A DNA stretch of 5,438 bases from Clostridiales bacterium (lineage in GTDB: Bacteria; Bacillota; Clostridia; Oscillospirales; QAMX01). This document shows positions 1 to 5,438 of the stretch, piece by piece. Location of the stretch: assembly GCA_012841675.1 (NCBI GenBank), contig DUUG01000293.1, positions 1 through 5,438 of the forward strand. Direction: 5' to 3'. Under the pieces are notes generated by a model. The model worked only from the letters and a program-made list of their open reading frames with translations. It made no database searches and was not told the origin of the DNA. The translations under genes were made by a program, and so were the position numbers. How positions within the stretch are numbered: the first letter of the stretch is position 1; each line of letters begins with the position of its first letter.

Positions 1-1
1 C

Positions 2-115
2 GCGCGCCTTCCTTACTATTTGATCGCCTGCGACTATGTAATCGGCAACGCCGGCACAGCGGAGGAAGCGGTACAGAAGATCAGGAGGAAACTGCATGAA
101 GCTTTTATTTCTTAA
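2..115 (+). CDS. C-terminal fragment, probably shikimate kinase (5' end outside window)
   Basis: An open frame enters from the left edge and ends at TAA 113-115, giving about 37 C-terminal residues. The visible pattern R-x-P-Y-Y-x(4)-C-D-Y-V-I followed by a helix-like tail (T-A-E-E-A-V-Q-K-I) resembles the end of shikimate kinase, where a conserved R-x-P-x-Y precedes an A-D-x-V-V strand and a P-E-E-containing last helix. Shikimate kinase phosphorylates shikimate in chorismate synthesis, which fits the shikimate-pathway gene directly downstream. The stop lies 20 bases inside aroQ, so the two genes overlap and are probably translationally coupled. The main alternative is dephospho-CoA kinase, whose C-terminus also has a V-I-x-N-x-G-T-x-E-E-like segment, but its proline-to-aspartate spacing fits less well. 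The fragment is too short for certainty. Confidence 0.5.
   Translation, partial: ARLPYYLIACDYVIGNAGTAEEAVQKIRRKLHEAFIS
83..88 (+). promoter_or_regulatory. Ribosome binding site of aroQ
   Basis: AGGAGG lies 7 bases before the ATG at 96 and inside the last codons of the upstream gene. It supports that start and indicates coupled translation of the overlapping pair. Confidence 0.8.
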
Positions 116-530
116 CGGGCCGAATCTCAATATGCTCGGCCGGCGGGAACCGGAAATCTACGGGCACCAGACGTATGCCGACTTGGAGGCGTTTATCCGA
201 AACGTCTGTGCCGAGCATGGGGTGGAAGCCACCATCCTCCAGTCTAACCACGAAGGCGCTTTGGTAGATGCCATACAACAGGCATGGGGAATCTACGACG
301 GGATTGTCATCAACCCGGCGGCGTATACCCATACGAGCATTGCCATATTGGATGCGCTCAAGGCCGTTTCCCTTCCTGCGGTAGAGGTGCACCTTTCGGA
401 CATTTCGAAAAGAGAGGATTTTCGGAAGGTGTCCTATGCCGGCATGGCCTGCCAGGCGACTTTTGCCGGCTTTGGCTTTGCCGGATACGAAAAAGCCGTA
501 GTATTTTTAAAAGAAAGACTGGGAAAATAA
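96..530 (+). CDS. aroQ: Type II 3-dehydroquinate dehydratase
   Basis: This 144-residue protein has the usual length of the type II (AroQ) family, cytosolic dodecamers that remove water from 3-dehydroquinate to give 3-dehydroshikimate, the third step of chorismate synthesis. Family signatures appear in order: N-G-P-N-L-N at residues 7-12; R-E-P-E-I-Y-G at 17-23 with catalytic-loop Arg17 and catalytic Tyr22; Q-S-N-H-E-G at 49-54; I-N-P-A-A-Y-T-H-T at 72-80 with substrate-binding Asn73; E-V-H-L-S at 97-101 with His99; and R-E-D-F-R at 106-110. All expected active-site residues are present, so it should be active. The ATG start is supported by AGGAGG 7 bases upstream. It overlaps the preceding, probably shikimate kinase, gene by 20 bases, and a strong terminator follows its stop, so it is the last gene of an aro operon. 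The family assignment is secure. Confidence 0.96.
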   Translation: MKLLFLNGPNLNMLGRREPEIYGHQTYADLEAFIRNVCAEHGVEATILQSNHEGALVDAIQQAWGIYDGIVINPAAYTHTSIAILDALKAVSLPAVEVHLSDISKREDFRKVSYAGMACQATFAGFGFAGYEKAVVFLKERLGK

Positions 531-531
531 A

Positions 532-567
532 AAAAGGAGAGGGCGAAGGCAAACGCTCTCTCCTTTT
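532..567 (+). terminator. Rho-independent terminator of the aro operon
   Basis: A near-perfect inverted repeat starts 2 bases after the aroQ stop. The 14-base left arm (532-545, AAAAGGAGAGGGCG) pairs with the right arm (554-567, CGCTCTCTCCTTTT) with one G-U pair, around an 8-base loop (546-553). The lower stem is A-T rich and supplies the T run at its 3' side. Because A's and T's flank both arms, it could also work on the opposite strand. It separates the aro operon from polA. Confidence 0.9.
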
Positions 568-592
568 AACATGCCGCAAAATGTGCTATAAT
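566..592 (+). promoter_or_regulatory. Promoter of the polA operon (extended -10)
   Basis: A consensus -10 TATAAT at 587-592 is preceded by TG at 584-585, one base upstream, giving the extended TGnTATAAT form. A -35-like TTAACA (566-571, 5 of 6 matches to TTGACA) lies 15 bases upstream; the short spacing is tolerable in an extended -10 promoter. Transcription would start near 599, leaving a leader of about 37 bases before the polA start at 636. The -35 overlaps the last T's of the aroQ terminator. Confidence 0.75.
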
Positions 593-623
593 AACGGTAT
601 TAAATGCAATGTCAGACCCTTAT

Positions 624-630
624 GGGAGGA
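624..630 (+). promoter_or_regulatory. Ribosome binding site deciding the polA start
   Basis: GGGAGGA ends 5 bases before the ATG at 636. The in-frame ATG at 609 has no such site and would lie only about 10 bases from the predicted transcript start, so 636 is the better start. Confidence 0.85.
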
Positions 631-635
631 CAGAC

Positions 636-3242
636 ATGAAAAAAATCATGATTATTGACGGAAACAGTATTGTAAGCCGCGCGTTTTACGGCATACGGCT
701 TCTTTCCACCAAAGACGGTATCTATACCAACGCCCTAGTCGGCTTTTTCAACATCCTTTTAAAAATCTTAGACGAAGAAAAGCCCGACGGGCTTTGCGTC
801 TGCTTTGATTTAAAAGGCAAAACCTTCCGCCACGAGTTTTATGAAGAGTACAAGGCCGGCCGGAAGGAAACGCCAAACGAGCTTCTCATGCAGATTCCTC
901 TACTGAAAGAGATTCTCGACGCCATGGGCATTGCCCGCTGCGAACAAGAAGGGTTCGAGGCCGACGATCTGCTGGGAAGTATTTCCCGTGCTTGCGAACA
1001 AGAAGGGGTTACGGCGGTGCTGGTCACCGGCGACCGGGACAGCATGCAGCTTGTCGGAAACGGCACACTCCTTCGCTACATTTCCACCAGAGGCGGCAAA
1101 ACGGAAACGACCCTCTATGACGAGTGGAAAATCCAATTGGATTTCGGCATCGAACCTCACCAGTTTGTAGATGTCAAGGCGTTAATGGGCGATCCGTCGG
1201 ACAACATCCCCGGCGTTCCCGGCATTGGCGGCAAAACGGCCTTTGCCCTGATTCAGCAGTACGGGTCTTTGGAAAACATCTATGCCAACCTGGATGCGCC
1301 GGACATGAAGGCAGGCGTGCGCCAGAAACTCATTAACGGGAAGGAAAAAGCCGAGCTTAGCTACCGCTTGGCGAAAATCAACCGGGATTTGGAGTTCGGT
1401 TGCCCTATTTCCCAGATGAAAATTTCGCCGCCGGACAATGACAAGCTGTATGCCATTTTGTCCCGGCTGGAAATGAAGAGCTTGATTGCAAGACTCGGCC
1501 TTTCGGAACCGTCGACGAATGCAATCGCTGCGACACCGACCCTGCCCCTGCCGGAAGCAGAGCCGGTGATGGAGTATGAGAAGGCTTTATCCCTTCTTAC
1601 GGCCCTTTCGGAAATGGGTAAGCCCGTAGCGCTGGCCGGAACATGGGGAGATAATTCTGACCAAAAGGCCCAATGGATGCTTTCTCACGGGGAGAAGGTG
1701 TATTCTTTTTCGGAAGCGGACTTTTCTCAAGAGGAATGGGCCAAGCTTGATGAAGTGATTTTCTCCGAATGCCTAAAAAAGATTGTGTTTGATGTAAAAG
1801 GTTTGTATCACGTAAGAAAACGAAAGGGAAAAGACGCTTTTGGCATTGTGTTTGACATTATGCTGGCCGGGTATCTTTTAAACCTTGGGCAAGAGCTTTC
1901 GGATATTGCCACTTCTGCCGATGTGACCCTGCCGAAAAAGGCAGAAAAAGCTCTAATTTGGGAATGCGCCTCTTTGGTTTTGTTGGAAGCGCCTCTGCGA
2001 GCGCTCTTGGAAGAGCAGGACATGGTGGCATTGTTTGAGGAAATTGAGCTTCCGTTGGCGCGGGTCATGGCAGACATGGAGGTTTTGGGCTTCGGCATTG
2101 ACAAGCAGGCGCTTGCCGCCTTTGGAGACGAGCTGGCCGAGGGCATTGCCAAAACCGAAGCCGAAATTTTTGCATTAGCCGGTCACGAATTTAACATTCA
2201 GTCGCCCAAGCAGCTGGGGACGGTTTTGTTTGAAGAGCTGGGGCTGCCCGTTGGGAAAAAGACGAAAACGGGGTATTCTACCAACGTGGACGTGTTAAAC
2301 CGTTTGGCCCCCTACCATGCGATTATACCGAAGATTTTAGAATTCCGCTCGCTTACCAAGCTCAAATCCACCTATGTGGACGGGCTTCTAAAGCAAATTG
2401 CAAAAGACGGGCGTATCCATTCCAGCCTAAATCAGACAGGCACTGTTACCGGACGCATTAGCTCTTCCGAGCCGAATTTGCAGAATATCCCCGTTCGAAG
2501 CGAGCTGGGAAGCCGCCTTCGGGAAATGTTTTGTGCCGGCGAAGGGAAGGTGCTCATTGATGCCGACTATTCCCAGATTGAGCTCAGGGTGCTTGCCCAT
2601 ATTGCAGACGATAGGCGGATGAAAGAAGCGTTTCTCAATAACGAGGACATTCACAGCACCACAGCGGCCCTTGTGTTCGATGTGCCCCAAAGTGAGGTAA
2701 CATACGAACAGAGAAGCAGAGCCAAAGCCGTCAATTTCGGCATTGTCTACGGTATTTCCGATTTCTCGCTGGCCGAGGACATTGGCGCTTCCCGCAAGGA
2801 AGCACGGTGGATCATAGACCGTTATTTGGACAAGTACGAGGGCGTCAAGGCCTATATGGCCGACATTGTGCAGTATGCAAAAGAGCATGGCTATGTCACC
2901 ACCCTTTGGAACCGCCGGAGATACCTGCCGGATATTCAAAGCCGGAACTTTAACTTGCGCTCTGCTGCCGAGCGAACGGCCCTCAACACGCCCATTCAAG
3001 GGACGGCCGCCGACATTATCAAAATGGCCATGGTGCGTGTGGCACAGCGGCTGGAAGCGGAAAACCTTTCGGCGCGGCTTATTTTGCAGGTGCATGACGA
3101 GCTGATTGTGGAAGCTCCTGAGCAGGAAGCCGAAAGGGTCAAGAAGCTGCTTACCGAGGAGATGGAGGCGGCCATGCAGCTTTCCGTTCGGCTGGTGGCG
3201 GAAAGCGGCGTAGGAAAAACTTGGGCGGAGGCGAAAGGATGA
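636..3242 (+). CDS. polA: DNA polymerase I with inactive proofreading domain
   Basis: This 868-residue protein is the size of bacterial Pol I, which fills repair gaps and removes RNA primers from Okazaki fragments. The N-terminal 5'-3' exonuclease (about 1-290) shows D-G-N-S at 8-11, E-A-D-D at 108-111, G-D-R-D at 132-135, and G-D-P-S-D-N-I-P-G from 185 leading into a helix-hairpin-helix. The middle domain (about 312-470) occupies the 3'-5' exonuclease position but lacks the catalytic D-x-E: V-A-L-A-G-T-W stands there at 331-337. It also lacks the Y-x(3)-D motif, with only Asp386 resembling a remnant, so proofreading should be absent, as in Bacillus-type Pol I. The polymerase domain (about 471-868) is intact: T-G-R-I-S-S at 605-610, motif A D-Y-S-Q-I-E-L-R from Asp644, motif B with Arg693, Lys697, Phe701 and Tyr705, and motif C H-D-E with Asp821 and Glu822. 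It is the first gene of the operon, behind its own promoter, and its stop overlaps the next start (ATGA). Confidence 0.97.
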   Translation: MKKIMIIDGNSIVSRAFYGIRLLSTKDGIYTNALVGFFNILLKILDEEKPDGLCVCFDLKGKTFRHEFYEEYKAGRKETPNELLMQIPLLKEILDAMGIARCEQEGFEADDLLGSISRACEQEGVTAVLVTGDRDSMQLVGNGTLLRYISTRGGKTETTLYDEWKIQLDFGIEPHQFVDVKALMGDPSDNIPGVPGIGGKTAFALIQQYGSLENIYANLDAPDMKAGVRQKLINGKEKAELSYRLAKINRDLEFGCPISQMKISPPDNDKLYAILSRLEMKSLIARLGLSEPSTNAIAATPTLPLPEAEPVMEYEKALSLLTALSEMGKPVALAGTWGDNSDQKAQWMLSHGEKVYSFSEADFSQEEWAKLDEVIFSECLKKIVFDVKGLYHVRKRKGKDAFGIVFDIMLAGYLLNLGQELSDIATSADVTLPKKAEKALIWECASLVLLEAPLRALLEEQDMVALFEEIELPLARVMADMEVLGFGIDKQALAAFGDELAEGIAKTEAEIFALAGHEFNIQSPKQLGTVLFEELGLPVGKKTKTGYSTNVDVLNRLAPYHAIIPKILEFRSLTKLKSTYVDGLLKQIAKDGRIHSSLNQTGTVTGRISSSEPNLQNIPVRSELGSRLREMFCAGEGKVLIDADYSQIELRVLAHIADDRRMKEAFLNNEDIHSTTAALVFDVPQSEVTYEQRSRAKAVNFGIVYGISDFSLAEDIGASRKEARWIIDRYLDKYEGVKAYMADIVQYAKEHGYVTTLWNRRRYLPDIQSRNFNLRSAAERTALNTPIQGTAADIIKMAMVRVAQRLEAENLSARLILQVHDELIVEAPEQEAERVKKLLTEEMEAAMQLSVRLVAESGVGKTWAEAKG
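3227..3231 (+). promoter_or_regulatory. Ribosome binding site deciding the arginine phosphatase start
   Basis: GGAGG within the last polA codons lies 7 bases before the ATG at 3239. It favours that ATG over the in-frame TTG at 3221, because the family normally begins two or three residues before the I-x-F-V-C strand. Confidence 0.8.
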
Positions 3243-3676
3243 ATATTCTGTTTGTATGTACGGGCAACACCTGCCGAAGTCCCATGGCAGAAGGCCTATT
3301 TAACAAACGGGCGCAGGAGAGAGCCGTTTCTGCCAAAGCTTCCTCCTGCGGGGTTGGCGCTTGGCCTGGACAGAAGGCAACGGAAAACGCCGTTTTGGCC
3401 GCGGCCAATTTGGGTGCGGATATCTCCCATCACCGGGCGAGACAGGCAAGTCCCGAAATCTGCCAGCAGGCGGATGCGATTTTCTGCATGTCGCCTTCGC
3501 ATAAGGCGTTTCTGGTTTCGGCAGAGCTTGCGCCGGAGGAAAAGGTTTTTGTGTTTTCCCCGCCGGTGCCGGACCCTTTTGGACAGAGCCTTTCTGTGTA
3601 TGAAAAAACGGCCCGGCATCTGTATAACGAGGTGGAAAAGCTTTTAGATACAATTCTCCGGGGGGAACAGTTTTGA
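3239..3676 (+). CDS. Low-molecular-weight protein phosphatase, likely protein-arginine phosphatase
   Basis: The 145-residue protein belongs to the low-molecular-weight phosphatase family. The P-loop at 7-14 reads C-T-G-N-T-C-R-S, with nucleophile Cys7 and phosphate-binding Arg13, followed by P-M-A-E. The general acid is Asp112 in D-P-F-G near the C-terminus. Thr at position 11 is the residue that in Bacillus YwlE favours phosphoarginine over phosphotyrosine; tyrosine phosphatases usually carry Ile there. The D-P-F-G loop, rather than D-P-Y, also matches YwlE. I therefore infer removal of phosphate from arginine in proteins, opposing a McsB-type arginine kinase that marks proteins for ClpCP; no such kinase is visible here. 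Tyrosine phosphatase activity remains possible. The start overlaps the polA stop as ATGA, and the stop overlaps the next start as TTGA, so translation is probably coupled across three genes. Confidence 0.9.
   Translation: MNILFVCTGNTCRSPMAEGLFNKRAQERAVSAKASSCGVGAWPGQKATENAVLAAANLGADISHHRARQASPEICQQADAIFCMSPSHKAFLVSAELAPEEKVFVFSPPVPDPFGQSLSVYEKTARHLYNEVEKLLDTILRGEQF
3660..3665 (+). promoter_or_regulatory. Ribosome binding site of rimI
   Basis: A run of six G's lies 7 bases before the TTG at 3673. It is G-rich rather than a classical AGGAGG, so initiation may depend partly on ribosomes finishing the overlapping upstream gene. Confidence 0.55.
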
Positions 3677-4107
3677 AAGTTATAAAGCCCATTCCGCCTT
3701 CGGAAGAAGCCCTTAACGGGCTTTGGGTCTTGGAAGCGGCTTCTTTTTCCGACCCTTGGAGCAAGGAAAGCTTAGCAAACTATCTTTCCAACCCCCTATG
3801 CCGCTCGGCAGGCGTATGTATCCACGGCGTATGGGCCGCTTACGGACTGTTACAGGCTATTGCCGGCGAGGGGGAAATTTTACGGCTTGCCGTTTTGCCT
3901 TCTTTCCGGCGAAAGGGGCTGGGAGAAGCCGTGCTTTCGGCGCTTATGTCGGAAAAGGATCTTTCCGCCGTATTTTTAGAAGTTCGCGCGCATAACAAGG
4001 CGGCCATTTCCCTTTATGAGAAGGCGGGCTTTGTTTCTTGCGGCCTGCGCCCGCATTACTATCAAAATCCCGAGGAGGATGCGCTTTTAATGCGCTCTTT
4101 TCGATAA
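3673..4107 (+). CDS. rimI: Ribosomal protein S18-alanine N-acetyltransferase
   Basis: This 144-residue single-domain GNAT acetyltransferase should transfer the acetyl group of acetyl-CoA to the N-terminal alanine of ribosomal protein S18, and possibly to other proteins. The domain begins with an F-S-D-P-W-S segment typical of RimI. It continues with L-A-V-L-P-S-F-R-R-K-G-L-G, whose R-R-K-G-L-G at 79-84 is the acetyl-CoA pyrophosphate loop. Glu103 in L-E-V-R-A-H-N and Tyr115 in S-L-Y-E-K-A-G-F match the catalytic Glu103 and Tyr115 of Salmonella RimI, even in numbering. The tail R-P-H-Y-Y and E-D-A-L-L-M is also typical. The start is TTG; no in-frame ATG lies near the N-terminus. TTGA overlaps the preceding stop. 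tsaD follows after 11 bases, a common bacterial pairing. Confidence 0.93.
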   Translation: MKVIKPIPPSEEALNGLWVLEAASFSDPWSKESLANYLSNPLCRSAGVCIHGVWAAYGLLQAIAGEGEILRLAVLPSFRRKGLGEAVLSALMSEKDLSAVFLEVRAHNKAAISLYEKAGFVSCGLRPHYYQNPEEDALLMRSFR

Positions 4108-4112
4108 AGGAG
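4106..4112 (+). promoter_or_regulatory. Ribosome binding site deciding the tsaD start
   Basis: AAAGGAG lies 6 bases before the ATG at 4119 and overlaps the rimI stop codon. It selects 4119 over the in-frame ATG at 4038, which lies inside rimI and would add 27 residues absent from the family. Confidence 0.88.
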
Positions 4113-4118
4113 AAAACC

Positions 4119-5129
4119 ATGCTGATTCTTGCCATTGAAACCTCCTGCGATGAAACGGCCGTGGCCGTCGTAAAAGACGGGCGGCAGGTGCTTTCCAACG
4201 TAGTCTTGTCACAGGTGGAGGTACACGCCGTGTTCGGCGGCGTTGTGCCGGAGATTGCCTCTCGAAGGCATGTGGAAGCCATCGCAGGACTCACGGTGGA
4301 GGCTTTGCGGAAAGCCGGGATCGACAAGTCCGAGCTGGATGCGGTGGCCGTAACCGTGGCGCCGGGGCTAATCGGTGCTTTGCTGGCGGGACTGTCCTTT
4401 GCCAAGGCGTATGCCTTTGGTTTGGGCATACCGCTGATTCCGGTGCATCACCATATGGGGCATATTGCGGCTAATTACATTGCTTTTCCCGAACTAGCCC
4501 CGCCTTTTTGCTGTTTGATTGTCTCCGGCGGGCATACGATTTTTGCCGACGTGCCTTCTTACGACAAAGCGGAAGTGTTAGGGCAAAGCCGGGACGATGC
4601 CGCCGGCGAGGCCTTTGATAAAATTGCCCGGTCGCTGGGGCTTCCCTATCCGGGCGGAAAAGAGCTGGACAAGCTTGCCTGCCAAGCAGATCCGCATGCG
4701 CCTTCCCTTTCTTTTCCTAGGCCGAAGTTTGACGATGCGCCTTTAGACGTTTCTTTCTCCGGCTTAAAAACGGCGGTGATTAACTTTTTGCACAACCAAA
4801 ACCAAAAGGGAAAAACGGTCGACCTTCCCCTTTTGTCACGCAGTCTACATGAAGCCATCATCGATATGCTCGTACCCCGGGCGTTGGAAGCCGCCAAAAG
4901 CCGGGGCCGGAAAGCCTTAGCTGTGGCCGGAGGGGTTGCCGCCAACTCGCACCTTCGGGCAGCGTTTGCCAAGCGGGCCGAAGAGGAAGGCATGTCTCTC
5001 TATCTCCCGCCTCTGTGGCTCTGCGGCGACAATGCGGCCATGATCGGCTGTGCCGGGTTCTATGCTTTCCAAAACGGAGTGGTAGCAGACCTTTCTCAAA
5101 ATGCCCAAGCAGTAGCTCCCTTGTCATAG
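4119..5129 (+). CDS. tsaD: tRNA N6-adenosine threonylcarbamoyltransferase
   Basis: This 336-residue protein of the Kae1/Qri7/YgjD family has the usual bacterial length. It transfers the threonylcarbamoyl group from threonylcarbamoyl-AMP to A37 of ANN-decoding tRNAs, giving t6A; in bacteria it works with TsaB and TsaE, while TsaC makes the intermediate. The ASKHA fold is shown by the N-terminal I-E-T-S-C-D-E-T (6-13), the metal-binding H-x(3)-H at His111 and His115, S-G-G-H-T at 136-140, F-S-G-L-K-T in the middle, A-G-G-V-A-A-N-S, and the C-terminal C-G-D-N with metal ligand Asp304. All key residues are present, so it should be active. It is the last recognisable gene of the polA operon. I see no clear intrinsic terminator after its stop, so the transcript may read on or end by another means. 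Confidence 0.96.
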   Translation: MLILAIETSCDETAVAVVKDGRQVLSNVVLSQVEVHAVFGGVVPEIASRRHVEAIAGLTVEALRKAGIDKSELDAVAVTVAPGLIGALLAGLSFAKAYAFGLGIPLIPVHHHMGHIAANYIAFPELAPPFCCLIVSGGHTIFADVPSYDKAEVLGQSRDDAAGEAFDKIARSLGLPYPGGKELDKLACQADPHAPSLSFPRPKFDDAPLDVSFSGLKTAVINFLHNQNQKGKTVDLPLLSRSLHEAIIDMLVPRALEAAKSRGRKALAVAGGVAANSHLRAAFAKRAEEEGMSLYLPPLWLCGDNAAMIGCAGFYAFQNGVVADLSQNAQAVAPLS

Positions 5130-5154
5130 ACGGTTTGATTACGGAAAGTATAAT
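5127..5154 (+). promoter_or_regulatory. Candidate promoter just after tsaD
   Basis: A perfect TATAAT at 5149-5154 has TAGACG (4 of 6 to TTGACA) 16 bases upstream at 5127-5132. It would transcribe rightward through the gene-free end of the window. The -35 overlaps the tsaD stop, and there is no TG extension. Confidence 0.35.
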
Positions 5155-5238
5155 GACCTTTCATATTCCCTTGTCAACTCGTAAAAATGCCTAAATATCA
5201 CACGGAAGGTTTATGGAAAATGGCAGGCATATAGGGGC

Positions 5239-5270
5239 TTGACAGAGATTTTTTCGCCAGTGCTTAAAAT
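5239..5270 (+). promoter_or_regulatory. Candidate promoter upstream of the repeat cluster
   Basis: A consensus -35 TTGACA (5239-5244) is followed by TAAAAT (5265-5270, 5 of 6 to TATAAT) at a long 20-base spacing; closer alternatives such as CTTAAA at 18 bases match less well. If real, it would start a transcript near 5277, with a leader carrying the palindrome and the DnaA-box-like repeats. Confidence 0.4.
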
Positions 5271-5301
5271 GCGAAATACACTTTGGCCCTTCGTCTGAAA
5301 A

Positions 5302-5392
5302 TGTTGAAAACTGTCGAACCCCTTAGGGGAAATAGGGTTTGGGGCATGTGGAAAACTCTGTGGAAAACGTGCATAACTCTGTGTATTCACAA
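5302..5392. repeat. DnaA-box-like repeat cluster
   Basis: Two identical copies of TGTGGAAAAC occur at 5347-5356 and 5359-5368, 12 bases apart, with a one-mismatch copy TGTTGAAAAC at 5302-5311. Read as 9-base boxes, TGTGGAAAA differs from the DnaA consensus TGTGGATAA by one base. Weaker two-mismatch boxes are TGTTGAAAA at 5302-5310, CGTGCATAA at 5368-5376, and GTATTCACA at 5383-5391 on the opposite orientation (consensus TTATCCACA). The words AACTCTGTG at 5354-5362 and 5375-5383 repeat exactly 21 bases apart, two helical turns. No perfect consensus box is present. Confidence 0.5.
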
Positions 5393-5438
5393 TTTGGCTA
5401 CAATTTCGGCCGGTTTTGCCAAGGCGGCTTTCGAAAAA

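Larger units (their letters stand above)
5130..5438. other. Gene-free right end, possible replication origin or control region
   Basis: These 309 bases follow tsaD and contain no convincing gene on either strand. They hold two candidate rightward promoters, a short CCCC/GGGG palindrome at 5319-5329, and a cluster of DnaA-box-like repeats between 5302 and 5392. A frame on the + strand is open from ATG 5301 to the window edge, but it has no ribosome binding site and consists largely of the repeats. Such a layout is what one expects upstream of dnaA or at oriC, or upstream of another gene outside the window. Confidence 0.4.

Noticed and set aside
609..635. Upstream in-frame ATG giving polA nine extra residues
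   Set aside because: It has no ribosome binding site and lies very close to the predicted transcript start. The ATG at 636 has GGGAGGA at good spacing and starts exactly at the family's conserved N-terminus.
284..658. 124-residue + strand frame across the end of aroQ and the terminator
   Set aside because: It is out of frame with aroQ, crosses a strong terminator and promoter, and has Arg/Cys-rich composition with no recognisable domain.
2427..3095. 222-residue minus-strand frame opposite the polA polymerase domain
   Set aside because: It lies entirely antisense to the conserved motifs of polA, has no recognisable domain, and is explained by codon bias of the real gene.
5117..5176. Exact 10-base repeat TCCCTTGTCA at 5117-5126 and 5167-5176
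   Set aside because: One copy lies in the last tsaD codons and nothing else in the surroundings is repeated, so chance is the simplest explanation.
5187..5230. Inverted repeat ATGCCT (5187-5192) and AGGCAT (5225-5230) as a tsaD terminator
   Set aside because: The stem has only 6 pairs around a 32-base loop, and no T run follows.
5301..5438. Frame open from ATG 5301 to the window edge
   Set aside because: It has no ribosome binding site, is made largely of the DnaA-box-like repeats, and its translation resembles no known N-terminus, including that of DnaA.

Overview
The window is a compact stretch of bacterial housekeeping genes, all on the + strand, followed by a gene-free right end. Strong AGGAG-type ribosome binding sites, one-to-few-base gene overlaps, a proofreading-dead Pol I and a YwlE-type arginine phosphatase together suggest a Bacillota (Firmicutes) chromosome. 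Base composition looks balanced to slightly GC-rich by eye, which would fit Negativicutes or a GC-richer Clostridia lineage, but the genus cannot be fixed from this sequence. I see no mobile element, CRISPR array, tRNA or rRNA.

Layout. (1) Positions 1-530 are the end of an aromatic amino acid (shikimate pathway) operon: the last codons of a gene that is probably shikimate kinase, overlapping a complete type II 3-dehydroquinate dehydratase gene (aroQ). (2) Positions 531-600 hold a strong intrinsic terminator whose 3' arm runs directly into an extended -10 promoter. (3) Positions 636-5129 form a tightly packed four-gene operon: polA (DNA polymerase I), a low-molecular-weight protein arginine phosphatase, rimI (ribosomal protein N-acetyltransferase) and tsaD (tRNA t6A synthesis). 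The first three are joined by ATGA and TTGA stop/start overlaps, and tsaD follows 11 bases after rimI. (4) Positions 5130-5438 have no convincing gene. This stretch holds two candidate promoters, a CCCC/GGGG palindrome and a cluster of DnaA-box-like repeats (TGTGGAAAA and relatives).

Functionally the second operon mixes DNA repair and Okazaki fragment processing (PolA), protein dephosphorylation, and two translation-related modifiers (RimI and TsaD) that are commonly neighbours in bacteria. The usual partner gene tsaB is not next to them here.

The coding part is ordinary and I found no clearly new system in it. The most interesting region is the right end. The same-orientation, partly helically phased DnaA-box-like repeats there could mark a replication origin or a dnaA control region lying just before a gene outside the window; this is inference from short, imperfect motifs.
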